From Oceanospirillaceae bacterium (GTDB lineage: Bacteria > Pseudomonadota > Gammaproteobacteria > Pseudomonadales > Balneatricaceae), in the NCBI GenBank assembly GCA_013215505.1, contig JABSQZ010000014.1, positions 105,492 through 169,491 on the forward strand: a stretch of DNA of 64,000 nt. Direction: 5' to 3'. Below the pieces are notes generated by a model that was not told where the DNA came from, searched no databases, and saw nothing but the letters and a program-made list of their open reading frames with translations. Shown piece after piece: positions 42,408-52,861 of this stretch; positions within the stretch are counted from its first letter, which is position 1; each line of letters begins with the position of its first letter. A program made the translations under genes and the position numbers.

Positions 42408-43055
42408 ATGCCCAAAGTTGGAATGCCAGCGATACGCAAGCCACAGTTAATTGATGCCACTATGCAGGCAATCAACGCCGTAGGTTTACAAAAAGCCAGT
42501 GTGGTAATGATCAGCGGTTTCGCGGGAGTTTCGCCCGCTATCATCAATCACTACTTTGGCGGTAAAGACGGCCTGCTGGAAGAAACCATGCGCAGCATCT
42601 TGCGTCAGCTGTCAATTGGCGTGCAACAGCGCCTGGCAGTTTGCACTACAGACGATGTGGTTGAGCGAATCACCGCCATTGTCGGCGGTAACTTCGACCC
42701 GCAACAGCTGGACGCCAAAGTAGTCAAGACCTGGTTAGCTTTCTGGTCTCAGGCCATGCACCAACCTAAGTTGTATCGTCTGCAGCGGGTCAATGAAAAG
42801 CGCTTGATGACACATTTATTAGTAGAGCTAAAACGGGTATTGCCCGCCGAGCGAGCTAAATTTGTGGCACTGACAATTGCCGCTATGATCGATGGTATTT
42901 GGTTGCGCGGCTCACTGTCACCCAAGGGCATAGACAGTGAACTGGCGCAGCGCATTATCGCCGATTACCTACAAAAGCAACTGCCGGAGGATGTCTGGCA
43001 ACAACATTTACAAAACCAAGTAGATAAAACTCACAACCCACCAAGAGCTAACTGA
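42408..43055 (+). CDS. betI: TetR-family repressor BetI
   Basis: 215 residues. The start [20 protein letters not shown] is diagnostic for BetI. The HTH is at about 10-55 ([24 protein letters not shown]), followed by the choline-binding helical domain. Start ATG 42408 with AAGGA upstream. The stop TGA overlaps the betB ATG by one base, so translation is coupled. It represses betIBA in the absence of choline. Confidence 0.95.
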   Translation: MPKVGMPAIRKPQLIDATMQAINAVGLQKASVVMISGFAGVSPAIINHYFGGKDGLLEETMRSILRQLSIGVQQRLAVCTTDDVVERITAIVGGNFDPQQLDAKVVKTWLAFWSQAMHQPKLYRLQRVNEKRLMTHLLVELKRVLPAERAKFVALTIAAMIDGIWLRGSLSPKGIDSELAQRIIADYLQKQLPEDVWQQHLQNQVDKTHNPPRAN

Positions 43056-44512
43056 TGAAACCGACTCAATTATACATAGATGGCGGCTATTGCGACGCCA
43101 GCAGCAACAACACTTTTGCCAGCTACAACCCAGCCACTGGAGAACTGTTAGCGCAAGTACAAGAGGCGAGCCTCGCCGATGTAGACAGAGCAGTCGACTC
43201 AGCTGAGCGCGGCTTTGTCATCTGGTCGGCAATGAGCCCCACTGAACGCGGCCGGATAATGCTGCGGGCAGTCGCCCTGCTACGAGAGCGCAATGACGAA
43301 TTGGCCATGTTAGAGGTATTAGATACCGGCAAACCTATTCAGGAAGCGGACTGTGTCGATATTGAATCTGGCGCCGAAGTGATTGAGTACTATGCGGGGC
43401 TGGCTACCAGTATCAGTGGTGAACAACAAGATTTAGGCGGCAGTAATTTCTTCTATACCCGCAGGGAACCACTGGGGATCTGTGCCGGAATCGGCGCCTG
43501 GAATTACCCCATTCAAATCGCCATGTGGAAATCAGCTCCGGCACTGGCCGCCGGTAATGCGATGATTTTTAAGCCCTCTGAAGAGACTCCATTGAGCGTC
43601 CTGAAATTGGCGGAAATCTACACTGAGGCCGGTGTTCCAGACGGTGTATTCAATGTAGTGCAAGGGGATGGCAAAGTCGGGCAAGCACTTTCCCGTCACC
43701 CGCGAATCGCCAAAGTGTCATTCACCGGTGAGTGCGGTACCGGCAAGAAAGTAATGGCGGATGCCGCTAGCTCACTTAAAGAAGTGACTATGGAGCTGGG
43801 CGGTAAATCTGCCTTTATCGCCTTTGGGGATGCCAACTTAGAAAATGCGGTATCCGGGGCGCTGCTGGCAAACTTCTACACTCAGGGAGAAGTATGCACC
43901 AACGGTACCCGGGTGTTTGTCCACAGCAGCATCTACGATGAGTTTGTGGATAAAATTAAGGCGCGCACTGAGAAAATGATTGTCGGTGATCCAAGAGATG
44001 CCAATACACAAGTCGGGGCACTGATTTCTAAAACACATATGCAAAAAGTATTGGGCTATATCGAGGCCGCCAAAAAAGCGGGCGCCAGATTAGTCTGCGG
44101 TGGAGAGCAAGTCACCAGCGGCTCTCTGGCTAAAGGCAACTTTGTACGCCCGACTGTATTCGCCGATTGCACTGATACTATGCCCAATGTTACTGATGAG
44201 ATATTTGGTCCGGTGATGTCGATTTTAAAATTCGACACTGAAGAGGAAGTATTAGCCCGTGCCAACAATACTGAATTTGGTTTAGCGGCCGGCATTTTCA
44301 CCCAGGATTTCTCCCGTGCTCACCGGGTGATCGCCAAACTGCAAGCCGGTATCTGCTGGATCAATACCTGGGGTAGCTCTCCAGCACAAATGCCAGTAGG
44401 CGGCTACAAGCAGTCGGGAATAGGCCGGGAAAATGGCCTGGCGACTCTGAATGCCTACAGCCAAGTTAAAAGTGTCTACATAGAATTGGGGGATGTCGAA
44501 TGTCCTTATTAA
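43055..44512 (+). CDS. betB: Betaine aldehyde dehydrogenase
   Basis: 485 residues, NAD(P)-dependent aldehyde dehydrogenase that turns betaine aldehyde into glycine betaine. Motifs: [23 protein letters not shown] (about 145-167, nucleotide site), catalytic Glu in TMELGGKSA (about 247) and Cys in [10 protein letters not shown] (about 281). It overlaps betA by 13 bases. Confidence 0.96.
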   Translation: MKPTQLYIDGGYCDASSNNTFASYNPATGELLAQVQEASLADVDRAVDSAERGFVIWSAMSPTERGRIMLRAVALLRERNDELAMLEVLDTGKPIQEADCVDIESGAEVIEYYAGLATSISGEQQDLGGSNFFYTRREPLGICAGIGAWNYPIQIAMWKSAPALAAGNAMIFKPSEETPLSVLKLAEIYTEAGVPDGVFNVVQGDGKVGQALSRHPRIAKVSFTGECGTGKKVMADAASSLKEVTMELGGKSAFIAFGDANLENAVSGALLANFYTQGEVCTNGTRVFVHSSIYDEFVDKIKARTEKMIVGDPRDANTQVGALISKTHMQKVLGYIEAAKKAGARLVCGGEQVTSGSLAKGNFVRPTVFADCTDTMPNVTDEIFGPVMSILKFDTEEEVLARANNTEFGLAAGIFTQDFSRAHRVIAKLQAGICWINTWGSSPAQMPVGGYKQSGIGRENGLATLNAYSQVKSVYIELGDVECPY

Positions 44513-46221
44513 GCAACGCCCAGGCGTACGACTACATCATAGTCGGTGCCGGCTCCGCCGGTTGTGTGCTGGCCGACCGACTGACTGCCGACGGCCAATA
44601 TAAGGTATTGCTGCTGGAGGCCGGGGGCACTGATAAGAGCATCTTTATCCAGATGCCGACGGCGCTCTCCTATCCAATGAACAGTAAGAGATACGCCTGG
44701 CAATTTGAATCTCAACCGGAACCTGGATTAGACAACCGAGTACTGCACTGCCCCAGGGGTAAAGTACTGGGCGGCTCCTCTTCAATTAACGGCATGGTCT
44801 ACGTACGTGGACACGCCCGCGACTTTGACCAGTGGCAGCAACACGGCGCCCACAATTGGGGCTATAAAGACTGTCTGCCCTATTTTAAAAAAGCTGAGAG
44901 CTGGATTGGCGGTGCCGATCTGTATCGCGGTGGCAATGGACCACTGGCCACTTGCAATGGCAATGAAATGAGCACTAGCCCTTTATATCAGGCATTTATC
45001 GATGCCGGCGTGGAGGCGGGCTACCCGAAAACTAAAGATTACAACGGTTATCGGCAGGAGGGTTTTGGCCCTATGCATATGACGGTCAAGGCTGGGGTGC
45101 GAGCCTCCACCAGCAATGCCTACCTGCGTCGCGCCATGCGCCGCGATAACCTTAAGCTAGTCAGTAAAGTAATCTGTCGTAAAATACTGATGCAAGGCAA
45201 AAAAGCCCAGGGCATTGAGTACCAAAAAGACGGAAAAATATTGGCCGCAGTCGCCAATAAAGAAGTGCTCATCAGCGCCGGCTCGATTGGCTCACCGCAA
45301 TTATTACAACTGTCCGGTATTGGCCCGAAACAAGTGCTAAAAGATGCCGGAGTAGAGCTGGTACAGGAACTTCCCGGAGTGGGAGAAAACTTACAGGACC
45401 ACCTGGAAGTTTACTACCAGTACAGCTGCAAACAGCCTATTACCTTAAACGGCAAGTTGGATTTAATCAGCAAAGGATTGATAGGCAGTCGCTGGCTGTT
45501 GTTTAAAAGTGGCTTGGGTGCCACTAACCACTTCGAGTCCTGCGGTTTCATCCGTTCCAGAGCGGGGGTTGAATGGCCCGATATCCAGTTCCATTTTCTA
45601 CCCGCGGCAATGCGCTATGACGGCGGCAAAGCGATTGATGGTCACGGTTATCAAGTGCATGTAGGCCCGAATAAACCGACCAGTCGAGGCCGGGTATGGA
45701 TTACTAGCAGCGATCCACTGCAGAAACCGAATATCATTTTTAATTACCTCAGCACTGAGCGAGACCGTGAGGATTGGCGCGCCTGTATTCGTCTGACTCG
45801 CGAAATACTGAGTCAACCAGCACTGGATGACTATCGCGGTGAGCTGATTCAGCCCGCTGCCAGTATCCAGAGCGACCAGCAGATAGATACTTGGGTAAAA
45901 GAAAACGTTGAAAGCGCTTACCACCCCTCGTGCAGCTGCAAAATCGGCGCCGATGACGACCCGCTGGCGGTGCTCAACAGCCAGTGCCAAGTGCGCGGCA
46001 TCGACAACTTACGGGTGATCGACTCGTCCATTTTCCCCAGTATAACCAACGGTAATTTAAACGCCCCGACTATCATGGCCGCTGAAAAAGCCGCAGATAT
46101 GATACTCGGTATCAGTCCACTAGCAGCCGATGAAGCACCGGTGTGGATCGATGATAACTGGAGGGAACAGCAGCGTTTGAGCGCTGCTAAGAGAGCCATA
46201 CCTGAAGGTAAAACAGTTTGA
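44500..46221 (+). CDS. betA: Choline dehydrogenase
   Basis: 573 residues, GMC flavoenzyme, membrane-associated in related bacteria. FAD motif [17 protein letters not shown] at about 11, GMC signature [18 protein letters not shown] at about 85, and catalytic His in [11 protein letters not shown] (about 470) with the second conserved Asn/His near 512. It oxidises choline to betaine aldehyde (and onward). Third gene of betIBA; the transporter genes follow on the same strand after 104 bases. Confidence 0.95.
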   Translation: MSLLSNAQAYDYIIVGAGSAGCVLADRLTADGQYKVLLLEAGGTDKSIFIQMPTALSYPMNSKRYAWQFESQPEPGLDNRVLHCPRGKVLGGSSSINGMVYVRGHARDFDQWQQHGAHNWGYKDCLPYFKKAESWIGGADLYRGGNGPLATCNGNEMSTSPLYQAFIDAGVEAGYPKTKDYNGYRQEGFGPMHMTVKAGVRASTSNAYLRRAMRRDNLKLVSKVICRKILMQGKKAQGIEYQKDGKILAAVANKEVLISAGSIGSPQLLQLSGIGPKQVLKDAGVELVQELPGVGENLQDHLEVYYQYSCKQPITLNGKLDLISKGLIGSRWLLFKSGLGATNHFESCGFIRSRAGVEWPDIQFHFLPAAMRYDGGKAIDGHGYQVHVGPNKPTSRGRVWITSSDPLQKPNIIFNYLSTERDREDWRACIRLTREILSQPALDDYRGELIQPAASIQSDQQIDTWVKENVESAYHPSCSCKIGADDDPLAVLNSQCQVRGIDNLRVIDSSIFPSITNGNLNAPTIMAAEKAADMILGISPLAADEAPVWIDDNWREQQRLSAAKRAIPEGKTV

Positions 46222-46325
46222 TCAACAGGTCTGTCAGCTAAATAGCTTACAGACCAGATATAGAGTAAGCAGAGCAAACCATTATCTTGCAAGTATTTGT
46301 AAGTCTAATAAAAAAGGAAACACTC

Positions 46326-47282
46326 ATGACTACGCAACACAAAAAATCTAATGGCAAAAAATTAATTGGCGCGGCAGCACTGACTTTAAGCTTGTTCAGT
46401 GCCGGCGCAATTGCCGGCCAGTGTGACAAGGTACGTTTTTCCGATGTCGGCTGGACAGACATCACTGCCACTACCGCAGTCGCTTCCGAAATCGTCACCG
46501 CACTGGGCTACAAAGCTTCCACTCAGTTATTGTCTGTGCCTGTTACTTATACCTCTCTGGCAAACAACGACATCGATATTTTCCTCGGTAACTGGATGCC
46601 TACCATGGAAGCTGATATCGCAAAATACCGTGATGCAGGCACTGTTGAAACAGTACGCGCTAACTTAGAAGGGGCTAAATACACTTTGGCTGTCCCTAAG
46701 TATGTATTTGACGGCGGTGTTAAAAGCTTTGCCGATTTAGCTAAGTACAAAGATAACTTCAAGGGAAAAATCTACGGTATCGAGCCCGGCAACGATGGCA
46801 ACCGTTTAATTCAGGACATGATCGACCAAAACGCCTTTGACCTTAAAGGCTTTAAATTGGTTGAATCCAGTGAGGCGGGGATGATTTCTCAAGTAACCCG
46901 CGCCGCCAAGCGCGATCAGTGGATAGCTTTCTTAGGCTGGGCTCCACATCCGATGAACGCCAATATTGACATGAAGTACCTGTCCGGTGGCGACGATTTC
47001 TTCGGCCCTAATTACGGCGGTGCCAGCGTTTTCACTAACGTGCGCAAAGGCTACTTACAGGACTGCCCTAACGTCGGCCAGTTGGTACAAAACCTTAGCT
47101 TCAGCTTAGAGATGGAAAACCAGATCATGGGCGCCATCCTCGACGACGGGCAAAAGCCTGCGGTAGCTGCCAAAACCTGGTTACAAGCTAACCAAGGTGT
47201 GTTGGATGCCTGGTTGAAAGGTGTGACCACTAAAGACGGTGGCGATGCCATCAAAGCGGTCAAAGCCAGCTTAGAAATGTAA
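46326..47282 (+). CDS. Choline/glycine betaine ABC transporter, substrate-binding protein
   Basis: Start ATG 46326 with AGGA 8 bases upstream; 318 residues. A signal peptide is evident (KKLIGAAALTLSLFSAGAIAG, cleavage about residue 31). OpuAC/ChoX-type fold with the aromatic cage residues in DVGWTDIT and GNWMPT. Being behind betIBA, choline is the more likely ligand, as in CbcX/ChoX; betaine is possible. It is the first gene of the transporter set. Confidence 0.9.
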   Translation: MTTQHKKSNGKKLIGAAALTLSLFSAGAIAGQCDKVRFSDVGWTDITATTAVASEIVTALGYKASTQLLSVPVTYTSLANNDIDIFLGNWMPTMEADIAKYRDAGTVETVRANLEGAKYTLAVPKYVFDGGVKSFADLAKYKDNFKGKIYGIEPGNDGNRLIQDMIDQNAFDLKGFKLVESSEAGMISQVTRAAKRDQWIAFLGWAPHPMNANIDMKYLSGGDDFFGPNYGGASVFTNVRKGYLQDCPNVGQLVQNLSFSLEMENQIMGAILDDGQKPAVAAKTWLQANQGVLDAWLKGVTTKDGGDAIKAVKASLEM

Positions 47283-47399
47283 GACGTTCACCCGCTGGCG
47301 GTCTACGCAATGGCCGCTGGCACTCACTGTGGCGATTACTCGTCACTGTCTCTCTTTGCGTTTCTTCCATTAGTTAATACAATAACATTAGGCACTTGC

Positions 47400-48245
47400 A
47401 TGAACTGGATCACAGACAATAAAATTCCTCTGGGCAGCTGGATGGAGTCCTTCGTCGATTGGCTTACCGATAACGCCGATTTCATTTTTGATGCTATCTC
47501 GGTCACCCTGGAATGGTTGATTTTGAACATAGTTGAAATATTTATTTGGCTGCCTCCTTTTGTGCCGATGTTAATGACCGCCGCGGTTGCCTGGTTTTTA
47601 CACCGTAGCATCCCGCTGGTAATCTTTGTGGTACTGGCGCTATTATTAATTCTCAACTTAGGTTACTGGCAGGAAATGTTAGAGACCTTCGTATTAGTCC
47701 TGACCGCCACCAGCATCTCGATTTTATTTGGGGTACCGATTGGCATCATGGCAGCTCACAAGCCCTGGCTGTACACTATCTTGCGGCCGATTCTGGATTT
47801 GATGCAGACCATCCCCACCTTTGTCTATTTAATACCGACTTTAGTGCTATTTGGCTTAGGAGTCGTACCCGGGCTCATCTCTACTATCATCTTTGCCATA
47901 GCCGCTCCTATTCGACTGACTTATCTAGGCATCAGCCGGGTACCCGGAGATTTATTAGAAGCTGGCCGCGCCTTTGGTGCCACACCTTTTAAATTACTCT
48001 ACAAAGTAGAGTTACCTGCGGCGATGCCGAGTATTATGGCCGGGATCACCCAGTGCATCATGTTATCCCTCTCTATGGTGGTAATTTCCGCCCTGGTCGG
48101 TGCCGATGGTCTAGGTAAACCTGTGGTCCGAGCGCTGAACACAGTGAATATTTCTCAGGGGTTTGAAGCCGGACTGGCCATAGTATTAGTGGCAATTATT
48201 CTCGATCGTATCTGCAAAGCACCAGGTGCCAAGGAGCAGGGATAA
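47400..48245 (+). CDS. Choline/glycine betaine ABC transporter, permease
   Basis: Start ATG 47400 (MNWITDNKIPLG) gives 281 residues; a frame back to 47310 exists. Six membrane helices and the EAA-type loop (LLEAGRAFGATPFKLLYKVELPAAMPSI, about 180-208). It resembles ProW/OpuAB/ChoW. 117 bases downstream of the binding protein gene, with the ATPase gene following. Confidence 0.92.
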   Translation: MNWITDNKIPLGSWMESFVDWLTDNADFIFDAISVTLEWLILNIVEIFIWLPPFVPMLMTAAVAWFLHRSIPLVIFVVLALLLILNLGYWQEMLETFVLVLTATSISILFGVPIGIMAAHKPWLYTILRPILDLMQTIPTFVYLIPTLVLFGLGVVPGLISTIIFAIAAPIRLTYLGISRVPGDLLEAGRAFGATPFKLLYKVELPAAMPSIMAGITQCIMLSLSMVVISALVGADGLGKPVVRALNTVNISQGFEAGLAIVLVAIILDRICKAPGAKEQG

Positions 48246-48309
48246 TCATGAACACTGCGAATATTTTTAACACAGTTAATACCTATACCGCTAAAAAAGA
48301 GGCCCTATT

Positions 48310-49527
48310 ATGTCCGCTATAAGCATACGCAATGTCGATGTCATATTTGGCAACAATACCGTGAAAAGTTTAGCGCTATTAGACCAGGGCCAAACTCGCC
48401 AGCAAATCATCCAGAACACCGGCGATACCGTTGGCGTGCAAGATGCCAGCATAGAAATAGCCGAGGGAGAGATATGTGTATTAATGGGTCTTTCCGGGTC
48501 CGGTAAATCCAGTTTATTACGCGCTATCAATGGTTTAAACACTATCTCTCGCGGTAGTTTACTCGTCAAAGATGGCGAGCAGATGGTCGACGTCGCCAGT
48601 TGCGACAGCAAGACTCTATTGCACATGCGCGGTCATCGTATCTCAATGGTGTTTCAAAATTTTGCCCTGATGCCCTGGCTCAGTGTCATAGACAACGTCG
48701 CTTTTGGATTAGAAATGCAGGGGATGCCCAAAGCCGAGCGCCTGCAGAAAGCGCTACAGCAATTGCAGATGGTGGGACTTGAGCAATGGGCTGATAAACT
48801 CCCCAATCAACTCTCCGGCGGTATGCAACAGCGTGTCGGCCTGGCCAGAGCTTTCGCCATGGACACAGATATTCTGCTGATGGATGAGCCTTTCTCAGCC
48901 CTGGATCCGCTGATCCGCACCCAGTTGCAAGATGAGCTGATCGAACTGCAACAAAACATGAAGAAAACCATTGTTTTTGTTAGTCACGATTTGGATGAAG
49001 CGCTGAAGATCGGCAGTAAAATTGGCATCATGGAATCGGCAAAAATAATCCAGTATGATACCCCGGAAAACATTGTACTGAACCCGGCCAATGCCTATGT
49101 ACAAGATTTTGTCGCCCATACCAACCCACTGAACGTACTCAAAGGGCACTCACTGATGACCCCACTGGCCACCAATGGCAGTGAAAATTTTGGCCAGTGC
49201 ATTGATTTTCAACAACAGATAAAACTTTTTGTGGATAGCAAACAACAGTTATTAAAAGTGACTATTGCCGAGCAGCCAAGCCAGGTACAACACTGCTCGC
49301 AGGAGATGCCAATCGAACAGCTGGCAAGGGATAAAGTCACAATTGTGCCTGCTGATATCGGCATGCGCCGCGCCATTGAAATCAAATACCATACCGGTCT
49401 GCCTTTAATTTTGGCGCAGCAACAGAAAATATTGGGCTCCCTCAATGATCAGAGCTTTTATCACGCTCTGTTGGGCAAGCACTTTAATACTGATTTTTCC
49501 GGGCAAGTGCTGCAACAGAGCGCTTAA
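48310..49527 (+). CDS. Choline/glycine betaine ABC transporter, ATPase
   Basis: 405 residues. Walker A GLSGSGKSS (about 61), signature LSGGMQQR (about 173), Walker B ILLMDEPFSALD (about 192), switch SHD (about 226). The N-terminal extension (about 1-45, with NNTVKSLALLDQGQTRQQI) is typical of ChoV/ProV. The C-terminal 130 residues resemble a degenerate CBS region. A 24-codon frame (48248-48322) overlaps its start. Confidence 0.92.
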   Translation: MSAISIRNVDVIFGNNTVKSLALLDQGQTRQQIIQNTGDTVGVQDASIEIAEGEICVLMGLSGSGKSSLLRAINGLNTISRGSLLVKDGEQMVDVASCDSKTLLHMRGHRISMVFQNFALMPWLSVIDNVAFGLEMQGMPKAERLQKALQQLQMVGLEQWADKLPNQLSGGMQQRVGLARAFAMDTDILLMDEPFSALDPLIRTQLQDELIELQQNMKKTIVFVSHDLDEALKIGSKIGIMESAKIIQYDTPENIVLNPANAYVQDFVAHTNPLNVLKGHSLMTPLATNGSENFGQCIDFQQQIKLFVDSKQQLLKVTIAEQPSQVQHCSQEMPIEQLARDKVTIVPADIGMRRAIEIKYHTGLPLILAQQQKILGSLNDQSFYHALLGKHFNTDFSGQVLQQSA

Positions 49528-49608
49528 CTTTTCTCAAAAACTGTTTAAGATGGCTGTTTTTTGCCGCTGAACCACAGTGGCTATAATAGTAAAAGGATTG
49601 ATTATTAG

Positions 49609-50400
49609 ATGATTTCAGCACAGCAAATAGCCCAGTACCAGGATGAAGGCGTTGTGGTACTGCGCGGGGTCTTTAACGCCTGGATAGAACGTTTAAATCA
49701 GGGCGCCGATGAAAACGCTGCCAACCCCAGCTCCCGGGCAATTACCCATCAAAGTGCGGATAAAAAAGGCCGTTTTTTTGAAGATTTTTGCAACTGGCAA
49801 CGCATTCCCCAATATCAAGAGTTTGTCGAACAGTCACCTATGGCCGAAATTGCCGCTGCTTTAATGGGTTCACAGCAAGTACAATTTTTCCACGATCACT
49901 ACTTAGACAAAGCAGCGGTTAGTGGTGTGGCCACCCCCTGGCACCAAGATATGCCCTACTATTTTGTGCAGGGGCAACAGCATGTCAGCTTCTGGATCCC
50001 ACTGGATTCCAGATCGGCGCAGGTGTCTTTAAAATGTGTTGCCGGGTCTCACCAATGGCCCAAGCTGGTCAGACCAACTAAATGGTCCGGTAATACTGAT
50101 TTTTATGCCGACAGCAGCCAGTTTATGGATCTGCCGGACATTGATAATGGCGATTTTCAAATTCGCAGTGAAGCGGTAGAACCTGGTGACGTTGTGGCGT
50201 TTAATTTCAAGACAGTGCACGGCGCCAACGCCAATACCCTCGACACTAGCAGCCGCACTTTATCGTTTCGGTTAGTTGGCGATGATGCCCGCTATATTCA
50301 ACGACCGGGAAATACTTCGCCCAACTATCCGGATATTAACCAGAGCAGTGGCGAGCGCCTGCGCGAAGATTGGTTTCCCATTATCTATGGCGGGGGATAA
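49609..50400 (+). CDS. Phytanoyl-CoA dioxygenase (PhyH) family oxygenase
   Basis: 263 residues, Fe(II)/2-oxoglutarate dioxygenase fold. Iron ligands HxD in TPWHQDMPYY (about 106) and the second His in TVHGANANT (about 204), with an Arg in SSRTLSFRL (about 217) for 2-oxoglutarate. The family includes ectoine hydroxylase EctD and hydroxylases acting on small quaternary compounds. It follows the choline transporter genes on the same strand with an 81-base gap, so a choline- or betaine-related substrate is plausible but unproven. Confidence 0.85.
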   Translation: MISAQQIAQYQDEGVVVLRGVFNAWIERLNQGADENAANPSSRAITHQSADKKGRFFEDFCNWQRIPQYQEFVEQSPMAEIAAALMGSQQVQFFHDHYLDKAAVSGVATPWHQDMPYYFVQGQQHVSFWIPLDSRSAQVSLKCVAGSHQWPKLVRPTKWSGNTDFYADSSQFMDLPDIDNGDFQIRSEAVEPGDVVAFNFKTVHGANANTLDTSSRTLSFRLVGDDARYIQRPGNTSPNYPDINQSSGERLREDWFPIIYGGG

Positions 50401-50466
50401 AAAACACTGCTAAGCGGCTAATACCTTGGCTGTGGTTGGCCGATGTCGCTAATGTGCAGAAATAAC

Positions 50467-50715
50467 TCAGATGATTTTTGCACTTAGCGCCTTCAATACG
50501 GCGCGGGTTCAGTCCCTGGTCTTCAGCTTGGCCAGCACATTAGAAACATGGTTTTTCACCGTACCCGATGCCAGAAAGAGGGTCCCGGCTATTTCTCTAT
50601 TGCTAAAGCCCCCGGCGATCAGCTTAAGAATCTGCTTTTCTCTAGCCGTTAACGCCTCTATGCCCGCATCGGCAAAGGTCGATAACTGCTGTACATTAAG
50701 CTGAATCAAGGAAGT
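50467..50715 (-). pseudogene. Remnant of a LuxR-type response regulator
   Basis: A LuxR HTH is recognisable on the minus strand (LTAREKQILKLIAGGFSNREIAGTL... to KTRD). The frame then meets TGA (50509-50511) and continues in frame as TRAVLKALSAKII to a second stop at 50467, so the first stop is probably a CGA-to-TGA change inside the usual DRTRAVLKAL. The receiver domain is missing; its place is taken by the divergent DoxX-like gene starting at 50720. This is a truncated, dead copy. Confidence 0.75.
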
Positions 50716-50719
50716 ACAC

Positions 50720-51187
50720 ATGCTCACCCCGATCATCATCCTCTGTTTACTGACACTGCCACTGAGCATCAGCTGGTTGCTGAACAAAACATCTAAGTCA
50801 CCGGCGCCGTTAAATGTCGCCCGTTATGCCTGCATTGGTTTAGGCATCTGCTTTATCTTCTTTGCAATTGGTCATCTGCTAAAAACTCAGGGCATGATTG
50901 AAATGTTGCCAGCATGGATTCCCTTTCGCAGCTTGATTATTTACGCGACCGGAGTATTGGAGCTGGCAATCGGACTGGCTTTAATCGCCCCCAGTTTGCA
51001 ACTGCACGCCGCCAAACTGGCCATTGCGGTATTTATTGTTTTCTTCCCCGCTAATATTTATGCGGCACTGCAAGGGGTGGGTTTAGGGGGACACCAGTGG
51101 GGAGCTATCTACCTGTTGATTCGTGCGCCACTGCAGCTAATTCTCATCGGCTGGGCTTATTTTCTCTGTATTAACAAAAACGAGTGA
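50720..51187 (+). CDS. DoxX-like small membrane protein
   Basis: 155 residues, four membrane helices (about 4-20, 33-53, 70-90, 95-145). The IGHLLKTQGMIEMLPAWIPFRSLIIYATGVLELAIG pattern (positions 50-85) resembles DoxX/DUF4870-type proteins; function unknown. It overlaps the LuxR remnant's 5' side. Its last 12 codons are part of a 73-bp tandem repeat. Confidence 0.75.
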   Translation: MLTPIIILCLLTLPLSISWLLNKTSKSPAPLNVARYACIGLGICFIFFAIGHLLKTQGMIEMLPAWIPFRSLIIYATGVLELAIGLALIAPSLQLHAAKLAIAVFIVFFPANIYAALQGVGLGGHQWGAIYLLIRAPLQLILIGWAYFLCINKNE

Positions 51188-51352
51188 TCTGATCGCGGCT
51201 CAATAGCAGCTAAAAATCATACCCTGGGCTTACTTTCTCTGTATTAACAAAAGCGATTAATCTCATCTCGGCTCAATAGCAGCTAAAACCTATACGCTGG
51301 GCTTATTTTCTCTGTATTAACAAAAGCCAGTAATCTCATCGTGACTGAATAG
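51151..51352. repeat. 73-bp tandem repeat, about 2.8 copies
   Basis: Copies start at 51151, 51224 and 51297, each with CTGGGCTTAT/CTTTCTCTGTATTAACAAAA at its head. The first two are 73 bases each; the third fades after about 56. Copy 1 contains the 3' end of the DoxX-like gene, so the gene end has been tandemly duplicated twice, with later drift. Confidence 0.93.
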
Positions 51353-51394
51353 ATGTTATGCTCTGGCACTTTCCCGCTCTACATAACATAATCA

Positions 51395-52066
51395 ATGAAA
51401 ATGATAATCCGTGCGTTGCTTAAACTTCTGCTAGTCTTTGTCGTCACCAGCGTATCTTGGGTAGCGCTGTATAAAGTCGTCGATGTCCGCTATACCCCAC
51501 TGATGCTGATTCGCTATTTCCAGGGTGGTGATGACTACCGGCTGCGGCACCAGTGGCGAGACTTAGATAAGATTTCCTCGCAGTTACAACTGGCGGTGAT
51601 CAGCTCTGAAGACCAGAATTTTTTCCAGCACCGGGGTTTTGATTTTCAGGCGATACAGCGGGCACTGCAAAGCAATGGTAAGGGGAAAGCCTTGCGCGGA
51701 GGCAGCACTATATCCCAACAGAGCGCCAAAAATGTTTTTTTGTGGCCGCAGCGCAGCTGGTTACGTAAAGGTTTGGAGGCTTGGTTTACCCTGCTGATAG
51801 AAATTTTTTGGTCTAAAGAGCGTATTTTAGAAGTCTATCTTAATAGCATCGAGATGGGTAAAGGGGTGTTTGGTGCGCAAGCGGCTGCGTACTACTGGTT
51901 TAACAAACCCGCTGCTACACTGCAGAGATCGGAAGCGGCGGCGATAGCGGCAATTTTGCCCAACCCGATCAAATTCAAAGCTACACCGGCGACTCGCTAT
52001 ATCAAGCAAAGGAAGGCCTGGATTATTAAACAGATGGGAAATTACGGACCTCTGCCAATTAAATAA
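51395..52066 (+). CDS. mtgA: Monofunctional peptidoglycan transglycosylase
   Basis: 223 residues: one N-terminal membrane helix (about 5-25), then a GT51 domain. Catalytic Glu in SSEDQNFFQHRGFD (about 60), GGSTISQQSAKN (about 106), and the KERILEVYLNSIEMGKGVFG segment (about 145). It polymerises lipid II in the periplasm without transpeptidase activity. Confidence 0.94.
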   Translation: MKMIIRALLKLLLVFVVTSVSWVALYKVVDVRYTPLMLIRYFQGGDDYRLRHQWRDLDKISSQLQLAVISSEDQNFFQHRGFDFQAIQRALQSNGKGKALRGGSTISQQSAKNVFLWPQRSWLRKGLEAWFTLLIEIFWSKERILEVYLNSIEMGKGVFGAQAAAYYWFNKPAATLQRSEAAAIAAILPNPIKFKATPATRYIKQRKAWIIKQMGNYGPLPIK

Positions 52067-52180
52067 CGGCAGAGCCCAAGGCTAATTAATTTTTCATTGA
52101 ACCTCTAAGGTTTTTCTCAGTTGAGCCGCCAACTATAAGTGTTCTAGCAATCATTCGGGACAAGGGAGTTATTTCTCAGC

Positions 52181-52726
52181 ATGCAACTATCTTCAATCAC
52201 CAGTTCTAGCACTCAGCAACAGTCACCGACCCAGCAGCGCTTAAATTCCTCAACGGTTAAAGCCCAGCAGAGCGCTAAAGTCGATGCTTTGATCATACAG
52301 ACACACTTTAAAACTGCAGCTAAAGACAGCAGCAACGCGCAATCAACTGTGGATGCCCGACAGTCAAGTTCGGTAACCGAAACTGCGGCGGCTGAAGACG
52401 ATCAGGTAGCGGCGGACGGCACAGAGGCCAGTACTGAGAAAACGGCTTAATCTGCAGGGGCCAACCTCATATTACAGCACCTGAAACGACAGATCATCCA
52501 AGTCAAAGAACAAATTTCCCATACTAAAGAACAGCTTGCCAGCGCCGAAGGCAACACTGAACAGGGAAACAACCCCGCAATGGATGCTATTGCCAATATG
52601 TTGCAGTCTCAACAGAGCCACTTATCTACACTGATGTCACAATATTCGAAAGCAGTCCAGGAGATCAGCCAACAGAGCGCTGACGGTCCTTCCAGCACGG
52701 CTAATTTTGTCGATTTCAAAGCCTGA
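52181..52726 (+). pseudogene. 181-codon ORF interrupted by one TAA
   Basis: ATG 52181 opens a frame of 89 codons, low-complexity and rich in Ser, Thr, Gln and Ala, ended by TAA (52448-52450). The same frame continues without a stop for another 91 codons to TGA 52724-52726. That part is coiled-coil-like: ILQHLKRQIIQVKEQISHTKEQ, then NMLQSQQSHLSTLMSQYSKA. The arrangement (Ser/Gln-rich start plus short helices with Q/K/E) is reminiscent of FlxA-like proteins; I do not assign it firmly. An AGGGAG precedes the start. Confidence 0.6.
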
Positions 52727-52861
52727 AATATGGCCATTACTGAAATTAGCGGCAGATTCTGATTTAGACACAGAACAGCCATATCGCACCCTGTTTCTGT
52801 GCAGAGTTTAGACGATATGGCCAATATCTTGCAGCCGGCCCTCCCTGGCCAGTGAACAAGA

